A model generated the notes under the pieces. It had not been told where the DNA came from. It was given only the letters and a program-made list of their open reading frames with translations, and made no database searches. A stretch of 64,000 nucleotides of DNA, from positions 1,550,001-1,614,000 of the forward strand of contig NC_012489.1 of assembly GCF_000010305.1 (NCBI RefSeq), written 5' to 3'. The position numbers and the translations under genes are program-made. The DNA comes from Gemmatimonas aurantiaca T-27. Its GTDB lineage: Bacteria > Gemmatimonadota > Gemmatimonadetes > Gemmatimonadales > Gemmatimonadaceae. The number at the start of each line of letters is the position of its first letter. The first letter of the stretch is position 1. Shown piece by piece: positions 38,551-45,846 of the stretch.

Positions 38551-38964
38551 ATGGCACGTCCGAAAGGCACGCGGGCAGAACTGGAAGCGCGTCGAAATAC
38601 GGCGCGCGAGATGCACCGCGCCGGTGATTCCATCGCGCAGATTGCCGCCAAGCTCGACTGCACGGAAACGGCCGTGCGCAACTGGATCGTCGGGCCGCCG
38701 CCGCCGCCGTTCCCGGTCGAGCAGATGCGAAATCGCGTCTTTGCCCGCCTGCAGGAAGAGCGCTCGGCGGCCGTGTCGACGGGCGGACGGTTCACGGTGT
38801 GGACCACGGAGGCCCTCCCGTACGCGTTCGGCCCGGGCTTCACGGATCATTTCAAGGACGAGGGCGTGGACGCGATCCCGTCCGACATCTTCACGAACAC
38901 GCTCACCGAGTGGGGCTGCGTGCAGGACGAGAACGGCGTCTGGCGCGTGCCGCGCGCATCCTGA
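38551..38964 (+). CDS. Hypothetical protein with N-terminal HTH
   Basis: The 137-aa protein begins MARPKGTRAELEARRNTARE and has a homeodomain-like HTH (RAGDSIAQIAAKLDCTETAV then RNWIVG), as in resolvases and transposase N-termini. This is followed by a Pro-rich linker and a C-terminal domain (FTDHFKDEGVDAIPSDIFTN and following) of unknown type. GGGAG lies 6 nt before ATG 38551, a good start. It stands alone between the possible PepSY remnant and a leftward hypothetical gene. It could be an island regulator. I do not recognise the C-terminal part. Confidence 0.6.
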   Translation: MARPKGTRAELEARRNTAREMHRAGDSIAQIAAKLDCTETAVRNWIVGPPPPPFPVEQMRNRVFARLQEERSAAVSTGGRFTVWTTEALPYAFGPGFTDHFKDEGVDAIPSDIFTNTLTEWGCVQDENGVWRVPRAS

Positions 38965-39023
38965 TCACGACGATGTGGTACCCGGCCGCCGTTGACCGGC
39001 GGCCGGGTTCACGTGCCTTGCGG

Positions 39024-39308
39024 TTACCGATGGGCGTCGCGGTACCGAGCCGCACCCACGGCACGACGGTGCTCGTGGCGGAGCAGGTCCGCGAGCGTGG
39101 GGAACTCATTCGGGTCCCAAGGGAGCGCCCAACCCGTGCGGGCCAGTCCCTCGCAGATCTGTCGCGGGTTGTTCAGGTTCTCATACACGTACCCGCCGTT
39201 CGCCGGCGCGCCGAACTCGCGCCGGTGGAAGCTGCCGTCTTCGTACGTGTATTCGATGTTGCAGTAATGCGGAGTGGAGTGCTGAACGAACCGGATCTCG
39301 CTGTACAT
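39024..39308 (-). CDS. Hypothetical 94-aa protein
   Basis: This is a small acidic/aromatic protein beginning MYSEIRFVQHSTPHYCNIEY, with TYEDGSFHRREFGAPANGGY in the middle and a helical end TLADLLRHEHRRAVGAARYR. GGAG lies 7 nt before ATG 39308. No family was recognised. The sequence has ordinary residue composition and a convincing start, so it is probably real. The 59 nt to the preceding rightward gene (convergent) hold nothing else apparent. Confidence 0.5.
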   Translation of the reverse strand: MYSEIRFVQHSTPHYCNIEYTYEDGSFHRREFGAPANGGYVYENLNNPRQICEGLARTGWALPWDPNEFPTLADLLRHEHRRAVGAARYRDAHR

Positions 39309-39444
39309 GTGTTGCTCCAGGGTATGCGTAGAGCGGGAGCTCGCCAGCGTGCGGAGGTGCACGCCGTGTCCCGCTCGAGCACAGCCTAGAGTCCCTAATT
39401 TTCGTCCACCGCGACCGGCCGTCCGAAACGGCTCCCGGCGAACG

Positions 39445-39894
39445 TCAGTCCGCAGAGGGCTTACTGGCGTGCGCCGCGAAACGGTGCACCGTCGCCATGA
39501 GACGGCGAAGAATGCCGCCGCAGATCGCTGCGACCCCAGCGCGGAACGCGCGGTGCATCGGATGCGCGGCCCTTGCACCGCTGGGGAGCCGAAGATCGGC
39601 CGACTGCCTGTTGACGCCGACTGGCGAACGCCACACGCGGCCCGTGGCGAGGACAGGTGCAGTGGCGCCCCCCGCCGGATCGTGCGTCTTTTCGCGCGCC
39701 ACGGCGAACTCCCTTTCGAGTTGCCTCAACACCTCGCGGCGTAACCGGCTGAGACGGTCGCTGCCGCAGGCAATGCCGAGCCTCCGAACGGTCTCTGCAT
39801 CGATGGGGAGACGGTTGCGCACGCGTTCGTGCAGGATGGAGCGCCAGAAGTCGTCCGAGACGCGTCGCCCATTGGTCTGACGATGAACCTGCAT
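39445..39894 (-). CDS. Hypothetical basic protein
   Basis: The 149-aa frame starts MQVHRQTNGRRVSDDFWRSI with a possible AGGGG ribosome-binding site. The first half has a plausible helical region (DAETVRRLGIACGSDRLSRL then RREVLRQLEREFAVAREK). The second half is basic and low-complexity and may be unstructured. A shadow frame cannot be excluded because the reading frame is also open upstream. No function assigned. It is divergent from the restriction enzyme gene across a 424-nt region with ATCCGG repeats. Confidence 0.35.
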   Translation of the reverse strand: MQVHRQTNGRRVSDDFWRSILHERVRNRLPIDAETVRRLGIACGSDRLSRLRREVLRQLEREFAVAREKTHDPAGGATAPVLATGRVWRSPVGVNRQSADLRLPSGARAAHPMHRAFRAGVAAICGGILRRLMATVHRFAAHASKPSAD

Positions 39895-40318
39895 CGATAC
39901 CCCTGGCTGGGCCCCGGCCACCACGGCCGGAGGTGAGACCAGTGTAGGCCGGCTGCGACGTGGCTCCCCGGGGGAGGCTGTCCGCCGCCTGATCGGGGCG
40001 GACGGCACCGAGCGAGGGCGCCATCCGGTTCATCCGGATGAACCGGAAGAACCGGATGTGGCGGAAAATCCGGATCGTCCGGGTATCCGGGATTCTTTGC
40101 AGCATCCGGATTCCGCGACTACAGGCGGAAGCATCCGGAAAATCCGGATTGTTCAGGCGGGATGGTCTATCGCGCGGCAGGGCAGGGGAGTCTACTGGGA
40201 TGAAGCGCCGCCAACCCTCGCGCCCTGTCACGCCCGCGAGGTACCTTGCCCCCGGTTCGTGAACCCCGGGGCAGATCTGCCCTCCATCGGTACTGCTGCT
40301 AGAGGTGGTGTGTCCGGA
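39895..40318. repeat. Non-coding region with clustered ATCCGG repeats
   Basis: There are seven copies of ATCCGG, at 40023, 40032, 40068, 40085, 40104, 40133 and 40142, several extended to the palindrome ATCCGGAT. A 13-mer GGAAAATCCGGAT occurs twice (40063 and 40137). The spacing is irregular, so this is not a CRISPR. It lies 170-300 nt upstream of the MmeI-like gene and may be a regulatory or replication/recombination site. The rest of the region (40150-40318) shows no gene. Confidence 0.6.
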
Positions 40319-43300
40319 ATGTCGTCGTCGAATGCCGCTGTAACCCCCGCCGTCGCGCTTCGCGCCCTGCGCGAACGCTGGGCCGGGGTTCCCGCCGCTG
40401 AGCGGGCGAACGCCCAGAGCTACCTGCGCGACCTCTGTGAGGCGCTGGGGGTGCCGGCCCCGCTCCCCGCCGGCTCCGGGTACGAGTTCGAGCTCCCCGT
40501 CAAGCTGATCACTCGCGACGGCACCGAGACGACCGGGTTCGTCGACTGCTACAAGGTCGGCCACTTCATCCTCGAGGCGAAGGACGTGCAGGGCGGCGCC
40601 TCCGACGTGGCGCTCCGCCGTGCGTATGGCCAGGCGCGCCAGTATGCCGCCCACGACCCATCGGGCACGGCGCCCCCGTATCTCCTCGTGCTCGACGTGG
40701 CCAAGACCCTGCTCGTGTACCATCGCTGGGGCGGTGTGTATCAGGGGTTCGCCGCGGGCCATCGCATCGACCTACCAACGCTGGATCAGCGGCCGTCTGA
40801 CATCGAGCTGCTGCGCGACATCTGGACGCAGCCCACCAAACGCGACCCTCGGCAACACGCGCAGGCCGTCACCCAGGAGATCGCGGCGAAGTTGGCGACG
40901 CTGGCCGCCACCCTCGAGGATCGGGGCTTTGGGCCTGAACGCGTCGCGCGCTTTCTCATGCGCGTGGTGTTCTCGTGCTTCGCCGAGGACGTCGATCTCC
41001 TCCCGCGCGAAGCATTCCGACAGACTGTGCAGAATGCCGGCGTGCAGGGTGATGCGGCCCTCTTTCAGCGTGCGCTCGGCAGTCTCTGGCAGACGATGGA
41101 TTCGGGCGGCCTGTTCGGCTTCGAGAACATCCTGCAGTTCAACGGGCATTTTTTCAAAGACGCTGAGGTGCTGCCGCTCGAACGAGAGGAGATCGCCCTC
41201 GTACTCGAGGCGGCTCGTGCCGACTGGCGGGACGTTGAACCGACGATTTTTGGCACGCTGCTCACGCGTGCGCTCGACCCGGTCGAACGCCATCGCCTCG
41301 GCGCGGAGTACACACCCCGCGCGTTCATCGAGCGGTTGGTGCGCCCCACCGTGGAGGAGCCGGTGCGCGAGCGCTGGACCGCCGTGCAGGCCGAGGTGCT
41401 GCAACTGCGTGAATCGGGGAAGGCGAAGGACCGCGCGGCAGCCGAACAGCGGCTGCGCGAGTTCCTCGGCTGGTTGCAGGGACTTCGGGTACTCGACCCG
41501 GCCTGTGGCAGCGGCAACTTCCTCTACGTCACGATGCACGTGTTGAAGGACCTCGAGTATGAGGTGGTGCGTGAGCTCGAGGCGCTTACCGGACACGCCG
41601 AGCTCCGCATGCAGGAAATAGGGCCGAAGAATTTCCTCGGCATCGAGGTGAAGCCGTGGGCGCGTGAGATCGCCGAGCTCACGCTGTGGATCGGGTTCCA
41701 CCAATATTGGAAGCGTCACCATCACGTGCAGCCGCCCGAGCCGGTGCTCATGGACACCGGTACCCTCGAGTTGCGAGACGCCGTGCTGGCATGGGATGCC
41801 GTGCGCCACGTGCCGGAGAAGGATCGCTTCGACCCCACACCTCGCATCACGCATACGGTCACGGGCGAGCTGGTGCCCGACCCCGCGGCGACGTTGCCGT
41901 ACATGGAGCACGTGGGGGCACGGCAGGCGCCGTGGCCGGAGGCGGACTTCATCGTGGGGAATCCGCCATTCTTAGGACAGTTCCGACAGCGCGAATCCCT
42001 GGGTGACGGCTACGTCGAGGCGCTCCGGTCGGCTTACCCGGGCGTGCCTGATGCGGCCGATCTGGTGATGTACTGGATCTCCAAGGCCACACGCGCCGTC
42101 GAATCGGGACGCACGTTGCGAGCGGGGCTCATCACGACCCAGTCGATCACGCAGAAGCAGAACCGAAAGGTGCTTGAGGATGCAGCCGTGCGAGGGCTGC
42201 GTCCGGTTTGGGCCATTGCGGATCACTACTGGAACGATGGCAGCGACGACGCCCGCGTGCGTGTCGCAATGACAGTGTTCGCAAGAGAGCCTGCTGCAGC
42301 CACGCTGGTCACGGTCGATGGCGAAGCGAAAGTCGTGAACACAGTGCGTGTGCCGAGGTTGAACACCGACCTCACCGTGCATGCTGACGTACCATCAGCC
42401 GCTGCCGTTGCGCTTCAGGCGAACGCGTGGCTTTGCTCCAATGGCTATAAGCCTCACGGCACAGGATTCCTCCTCTCAGATGAAGAGGCACGGAGGCTGC
42501 TAAGCCTCGATCCCCGGAACGCGGAAGTGCTCCGTCCGTATCGGAACGGAATGGACCTCGCCACGCAGCCGCGCCGTGTTTGGATCATCGATTTCGGATT
42601 CGCAGACGAAAGCGAGGCACGGACCTACCCGCTGCTGTTCGACATAGTCCGTGATCGCGTGAAGCCCGAGCGCGATGCGAACGCGCGGGCGGTGTATCGG
42701 ACTTATTGGTGGCGATTCGGAGAGGCGCGCCGAGATTGGCGCAGCTTCGTTGCGGGGCTTCCTCGTTACATCGCTACGGTGAAGACGGCGAAACACCGGT
42801 TCTTCACATTTCTTGAATCAACCGTAGCACCGGATGACAAGCTCACGTGCATTGCTTCGTCGGAAGGCTTCGTGCTCGGTGTGTTATCCTCATTGATCCA
42901 CTCGACATGGGCGCTTGCGGCCGGGAGTAGGCTGGGGATCGACGGCACGCCGTCGTATGACAAGGGGACATGCTTTGACGCGTTCCCGTTCCCAGACTGT
43001 TCCGCCGATGTGCGCAATCGTATCGCGACAATTGCTGAGCGAATCGACGCACATCGAAAGTCCGCTATTGAGCGCAGTGCGAAGGTCGGTATGACCGTCA
43101 TGTACAATGTCATCGACAAGCTCCGAGTCGGGGCTACGTTAACCTCGAAGGAGCGTGAGGTCCACGAAGTCGCTGCGTGCGGCGTTCTCCGCGATTTGCA
43201 CGATGAGCTGGACGCCACGGTGGCGGAGGCGTACGGCTGGTCTTGGCCCGAGCCGCCGGCGTTGATCCTCGAGCGCCTCGTCGCCTTGCATGACCGCCGT

Positions 43301-43657
43301 GTGGAGGAGGAGGCGGGCGGCACGATCCGGTGGTTGCGTCCAGAGTATCAGCGTCCTCGGTTCGGCGGGGCCACGGACGGTGCCAATGTGGCCCCCACAC
43401 TGGACCTGCCCGCGACGCCCACCACCCTCACCGGAGCTGGGACAGTCATCGCCTCTGCGCCGTGGCCAAGTGACGCCATCGGTCAAATCACGGTGTTGCG
43501 CTCGATGGCGGCGATGACGCCAGTCTCCATCGAGGAGGCCGTGCAACGCCTCGTGGGCGCCAAGCGCGACATCGTGCACCGCCATCTCGAGACCCTGGCC
43601 ATGCTCGGCGAAGTTCGCGACGTCGGCGACGGGCGCTACGCCGTAACCGGGTCATAG
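40319..43657 (+). CDS. MmeI-like type IIL restriction-modification enzyme
   Basis: This is a single-chain endonuclease and adenine methyltransferase of 1112 aa. The nuclease motif is D76-x9-E86-A-K88 (in FVDCYKVGHFILEAKD), the same spacing as D70/E80/K82 known in MmeI. The helical connector follows, then methylase motif I DPACGSGNF (about 393-401) and motif IV GNPPFLG (NPPF about 548-551). A target-recognition region (GYKPHGTGFLL to AFPFPD) and a C-terminal winged-helix-like extension (TPVSIEEAVQRLVGAKRDIV) complete it. One protein both modifies and cuts, so no partner gene is needed. The start ATG 40319 is chosen because upstream codons lie in the ATCCGG repeat region. Its recognition sequence cannot be read off. 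Confidence 0.88.
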   Translation: MSSSNAAVTPAVALRALRERWAGVPAAERANAQSYLRDLCEALGVPAPLPAGSGYEFELPVKLITRDGTETTGFVDCYKVGHFILEAKDVQGGASDVALRRAYGQARQYAAHDPSGTAPPYLLVLDVAKTLLVYHRWGGVYQGFAAGHRIDLPTLDQRPSDIELLRDIWTQPTKRDPRQHAQAVTQEIAAKLATLAATLEDRGFGPERVARFLMRVVFSCFAEDVDLLPREAFRQTVQNAGVQGDAALFQRALGSLWQTMDSGGLFGFENILQFNGHFFKDAEVLPLEREEIALVLEAARADWRDVEPTIFGTLLTRALDPVERHRLGAEYTPRAFIERLVRPTVEEPVRERWTAVQAEVLQLRESGKAKDRAAAEQRLREFLGWLQGLRVLDPACGSGNFLYVTMHVLKDLEYEVVRELEALTGHAELRMQEIGPKNFLGIEVKPWAREIAELTLWIGFHQYWKRHHHVQPPEPVLMDTGTLELRDAVLAWDAVRHVPEKDRFDPTPRITHTVTGELVPDPAATLPYMEHVGARQAPWPEADFIVGNPPFLGQFRQRESLGDGYVEALRSAYPGVPDAADLVMYWISKATRAVESGRTLRAGLITTQSITQKQNRKVLEDAAVRGLRPVWAIADHYWNDGSDDARVRVAMTVFAREPAAATLVTVDGEAKVVNTVRVPRLNTDLTVHADVPSAAAVALQANAWLCSNGYKPHGTGFLLSDEEARRLLSLDPRNAEVLRPYRNGMDLATQPRRVWIIDFGFADESEARTYPLLFDIVRDRVKPERDANARAVYRTYWWRFGEARRDWRSFVAGLPRYIATVKTAKHRFFTFLESTVAPDDKLTCIASSEGFVLGVLSSLIHSTWALAAGSRLGIDGTPSYDKGTCFDAFPFPDCSADVRNRIATIAERIDAHRKSAIERSAKVGMTVMYNVIDKLRVGATLTSKEREVHEVAACGVLRDLHDELDATVAEAYGWSWPEPPALILERLVALHDRRVEEEAGGTIRWLRPEYQRPRFGGATDGANVAPTLDLPATPTTLTGAGTVIASAPWPSDAIGQITVLRSMAAMTPVSIEEAVQRLVGAKRDIVHRHLETLAMLGEVRDVGDGRYAVTGS

Positions 43658-43669
43658 GCGCCTACGGTC

Positions 43670-43764
43670 CTTACGGCACCAAGATATCCGCCTCAGATCT
43701 CGGCTTTTCGGCGCCGTAAGTGTTACGGCGTCGCTTTCAGCGCTGACAGGGGTTGCGCCGTAAG
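43670..43764. repeat. GCCGTAA/TTACGGC repeats before the DUF5343 gene
   Basis: There are four copies of an 8-mer, CTTACGGC (43670-43677), CGCCGTAA and TTACGGCG (43712-43719 and 43723-43730, a perfect dyad with a GTG centre) and GCCGTAAG (43757-43764). They occupy the promoter region of the next gene and are candidate binding sites of a regulator, possibly of the DUF5343 protein itself. Confidence 0.5.
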
Positions 43765-43807
43765 GCTCTCCCTAGCTAGGTTCATCGCACCTTTCCGTGG
43801 AGAACAG

Positions 43808-44581
43808 ATGGCGGACGAGCGGCAGAAAAGGACCGTAGTTACGGCTCCGTACATGTCTTGGGCTACCTTCGTCGGGTTCATTGCCGAATTGAACAAGAAG
43901 GGGGCGCCCCCGCCGCGTGTAGACGCGTCCCTGCTTACGACCAAGGCCGGTTCGGTCCAGCGGCAAATCCGAGGTGCCCTCGAGTTCTTCGGCCTCACGA
44001 GCGGTGAGTCGTTCGAGGTAACTGAAAAGATGCGCTCGCTCATTGCCGCTTACGGCACGCCTAGCTGGAGCCAGCAGCTCGGATCGCTGCTCATGTCGTA
44101 TGAGCCGCTTCTGGTCGGTTTGGACCTCAGCAGCGCGACGCACAAACAACTCGAAGAGGCGCTCGGCCGGAGCGGATTGACTGGGGCGTCGCCTCTTGAT
44201 AAGGCGTCTCGGTTCTTCCTCGCGCTCGCGAAGGAGGCTGGACAACCGCTCTCGCCCCATTTCAAGTCGTTACGACCGGGGGCCGCGGGCCGGAAGGTGG
44301 GTGGCGGCGGGAAGCCGAAAAACGGTCGCGCGAAAACGACCTCGGCCGAATCGATGCCGACCGGCGGGCCAACGACGCCGCCGCCGGGCACCCAGCAAAT
44401 TCGTCCGCTCCCTGATCTTGACTTCGTAGTGCACCTGCCGGAGTCGATCACGGAGGACGAGACCCTCTTCGCTATCGATCACCTCATCGGTTACCTGCGC
44501 CTGCGCCGGAAGTGGTTCTCCAACGTCAAGCTGCACCGTGACCCACAAAGCCAACGACCGCCGAATCCTGGGGAGGAATAG
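43808..44581 (+). CDS. DUF5343-family protein
   Basis: The 257-aa protein's N-terminal half matches DUF5343 in layout: PYMSWATFVGFIAELNKKGA, RVDASLLTTKAGSVQRQIRG and ALEFFGLTSGESFEVTEKMR, a helical domain resembling a winged helix. A basic Gly/Lys-rich linker and a separate C-terminal segment (LPDLDFVVHLPESITEDETL) follow. DUF5343 proteins are of unknown function and commonly occur in islands and defence regions. It follows the MmeI-like enzyme by 150 nt with its own repeat-bearing promoter region, and ends in a strong hairpin containing its stop codon. A role in regulating or aiding the restriction enzyme is possible but not shown. Confidence 0.65.
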   Translation: MADERQKRTVVTAPYMSWATFVGFIAELNKKGAPPPRVDASLLTTKAGSVQRQIRGALEFFGLTSGESFEVTEKMRSLIAAYGTPSWSQQLGSLLMSYEPLLVGLDLSSATHKQLEEALGRSGLTGASPLDKASRFFLALAKEAGQPLSPHFKSLRPGAAGRKVGGGGKPKNGRAKTTSAESMPTGGPTTPPPGTQQIRPLPDLDFVVHLPESITEDETLFAIDHLIGYLRLRRKWFSNVKLHRDPQSQRPPNPGEE

Positions 44582-44595
44582 TCGGCGGTCGTTGG
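44551..44595 (+). terminator. Hairpin terminator of the DUF5343 gene
   Basis: Perfect 14-bp arms CCAACGACCGCCGA (44551-44564) and TCGGCGGTCGTTGG (44582-44595) enclose the TAG stop (44579-44581). A T-rich tract is weak (AGATCTTCACCTTT). Confidence 0.65.
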
Positions 44596-44675
44596 AGATC
44601 TTCACCTTTCGACTCGCGAGGAGCCGTATGCACAAAGTCAGAGCCTGACGCCCGAATGGGCGGCCCCGACCCCTC

Positions 44676-44749
44676 ACCCCTGTAGCTCATTTGGATAGAC
44701 CACCCGACTGCTAATCGGGAGGTAACCGGATCGTGCCCGGTCAGGGGTA
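44676..44749 (+). tRNA. Island-borne tRNA-like gene, anticodon GCU, short variable loop
   Basis: This is a complete 74-nt cloverleaf: acceptor ACCCCTG/CAGGGGT (7 of 7 pairs), D arm GCTC/GACC with one C-C mismatch (11/24), anticodon arm CCCGA CTGCTAA TCGGG, variable loop AGGTA, T arm ACCGG ATCGTGC CCGGT, discriminator A, no CCA. The anticodon GCU reads serine AGC/AGU, but bacterial tRNA-Ser has a long variable arm and this one does not. Positions 54/58 are A/T in place of T/A and 15/48 are T/A, so tertiary pairs are reversed but still complementary. It could be a tRNA-Asn-like relative with a changed anticodon. The charged amino acid cannot be predicted. Confidence 0.75.
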
Positions 44750-44751
44750 CG

Positions 44752-44805
44752 TTGCCATACCCCGGCGAGTCCGTCGAAGTTAGGACGACTCGCCGGGTTT
44801 GGCAA
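44752..44805 (+). terminator. Terminator after island tRNA
   Basis: Stem CCCGGCGAGTC (44761-44771) with GACTCGCCGGG (44787-44797), extended by TTGCC/GGCAA outside, followed by TAACATC. It begins 2 nt after the tRNA 3' end. Confidence 0.7.
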
Positions 44806-45015
44806 TAACATCACGCTGCGAAGGCTCCAGTTCGGCACGTCGCCCGTCGTCGTGCCCTGGCCAGGATTGGGCTGTAGGTGATCAGGTGTCTGTAGATCCT
44901 GCCCACCGGGAGAGAGCCGTGCCGTAACGGCGATGCCGATGACGGCATGCGGAGCGCTGGCCCGGCGTCCTTGGAGCATGATCGTTGTCCGAGGCTGAAA
45001 AATTACGTGCGCTAG

Positions 45016-45033
45016 ACCTTTCCCATGAAAGGT
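45016..45033. promoter_or_regulatory. Dyad over the start codon of the excisionase candidate
   Basis: ACCTTTC-CCAT-GAAAGGT has perfect 7-bp arms and contains the ATG at 45025. It could be an autoregulatory binding site or an RNA hairpin hiding the start. Confidence 0.4.
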
Positions 45034-45666
45034 TCAACGCATGTCAGCGCCGTCGGCCCCGCCGCCGCCCCCGAGGTCGCCGCCAGCTCGGCCGCCCGGC
45101 CCACGCACCTCACCGTCGCCGAGCTCGCAGTGCGGTGGGGGATCTCCGCGTACACCATCCGCGAATGGGCGCGCACCGGACGGATCACCGACTGCCGCCT
45201 TGCCCACGGCGAGTGGGTGTTTCTGGAGAGCGCCCGCTTTCGGCTGACGCGGGCCGCCGCCGAGGGGCACCGGGGCGCCGAGACCTTGTTGGACTTCGCC
45301 GCCTACCCAGTCACGGTCGCGGAGCTCGCGACCCTCGTTCGCTGCAACCACGACACGATCCGGCGCCGGGCGCGGGCGGGCCAGTACACGCCGGCCGTAC
45401 ACACGCCCCTCGGCTGGCGATTCGGTGCGGGGGTGCTCGACCCTTCGTTCCCGGTCTCCGGGGCCGCCAGCTGCCCGTCAGGCGCCTCGGGCACGGCATC
45501 GGGGGACCGTGATGCCGATCCTCTCGCCGGGCTGCGGAACCTGAACTTCGATGTGCGCCGGCTTGGTGTGCCGCCTGTCGCGGTAGGGACGCATGCCTCG
45601 TCTGCAGCTGGCTCGGCCTCCCCCAGTCGGAAGCGGCGAGGGCCGCAGGCGATCTATCGCCGCTGA
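45025..45666 (+). CDS. Tandem-HTH DNA-binding protein, excisionase candidate
   Basis: The 213-aa protein has two MerR/excisionase-type HTH units: LTVAELAVRWGISAYTIREW followed by ARTGRI, and VTVAELATLVRCNHDTIRRR followed by ARAGQYTP. The C-terminal 90 residues are disordered and basic at the end (RKRRGPQAIYRR). Two DNA-binding units next to the integrase, convergent with it and 180 nt away, fit a recombination directionality factor that bends DNA at the island ends. The alternative is a plain regulator. ATG 45025 sits in a perfect dyad and has no strong ribosome-binding site, so translation may be regulated or the start may differ. Confidence 0.65.
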   Translation: MKGSTHVSAVGPAAAPEVAASSAARPTHLTVAELAVRWGISAYTIREWARTGRITDCRLAHGEWVFLESARFRLTRAAAEGHRGAETLLDFAAYPVTVAELATLVRCNHDTIRRRARAGQYTPAVHTPLGWRFGAGVLDPSFPVSGAASCPSGASGTASGDRDADPLAGLRNLNFDVRRLGVPPVAVGTHASSAAGSASPSRKRRGPQAIYRR

Positions 45667-45846
45667 CCAGGGGGCCCCTACGGGCCGGGCGCTCGTCGCG
45701 CGGCCCGCGTGTGCCGCGCCGAGAGCGCTGATGGGGGCGTCCGGTTCGCCGGAGGATGACCGCCAGCGTCTCCCGCGCAGAGACCACTTGGCACCGTAGT
45801 TCCGTGCGCCCTCACTGTCTGGGGCACACGGCACCGCCGGCGCTGC

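Noticed and set aside
40023-40149. CRISPR array
   Set aside because: Repeat unit is only 6-13 nt with irregular spacing, and there are no cas genes anywhere in the window.
39461-40762. 433-aa minus-strand frame crossing the ATCCGG repeats
   Set aside because: It runs antisense into the restriction enzyme gene and has no domain or start signal; only the shorter frame at 39445-39894 is kept, at low confidence.
44676-44749. Second att site made by another island
   Set aside because: I found no duplicate of this tRNA's 3' half in the window, so there is no evidence that it is an integration scar.
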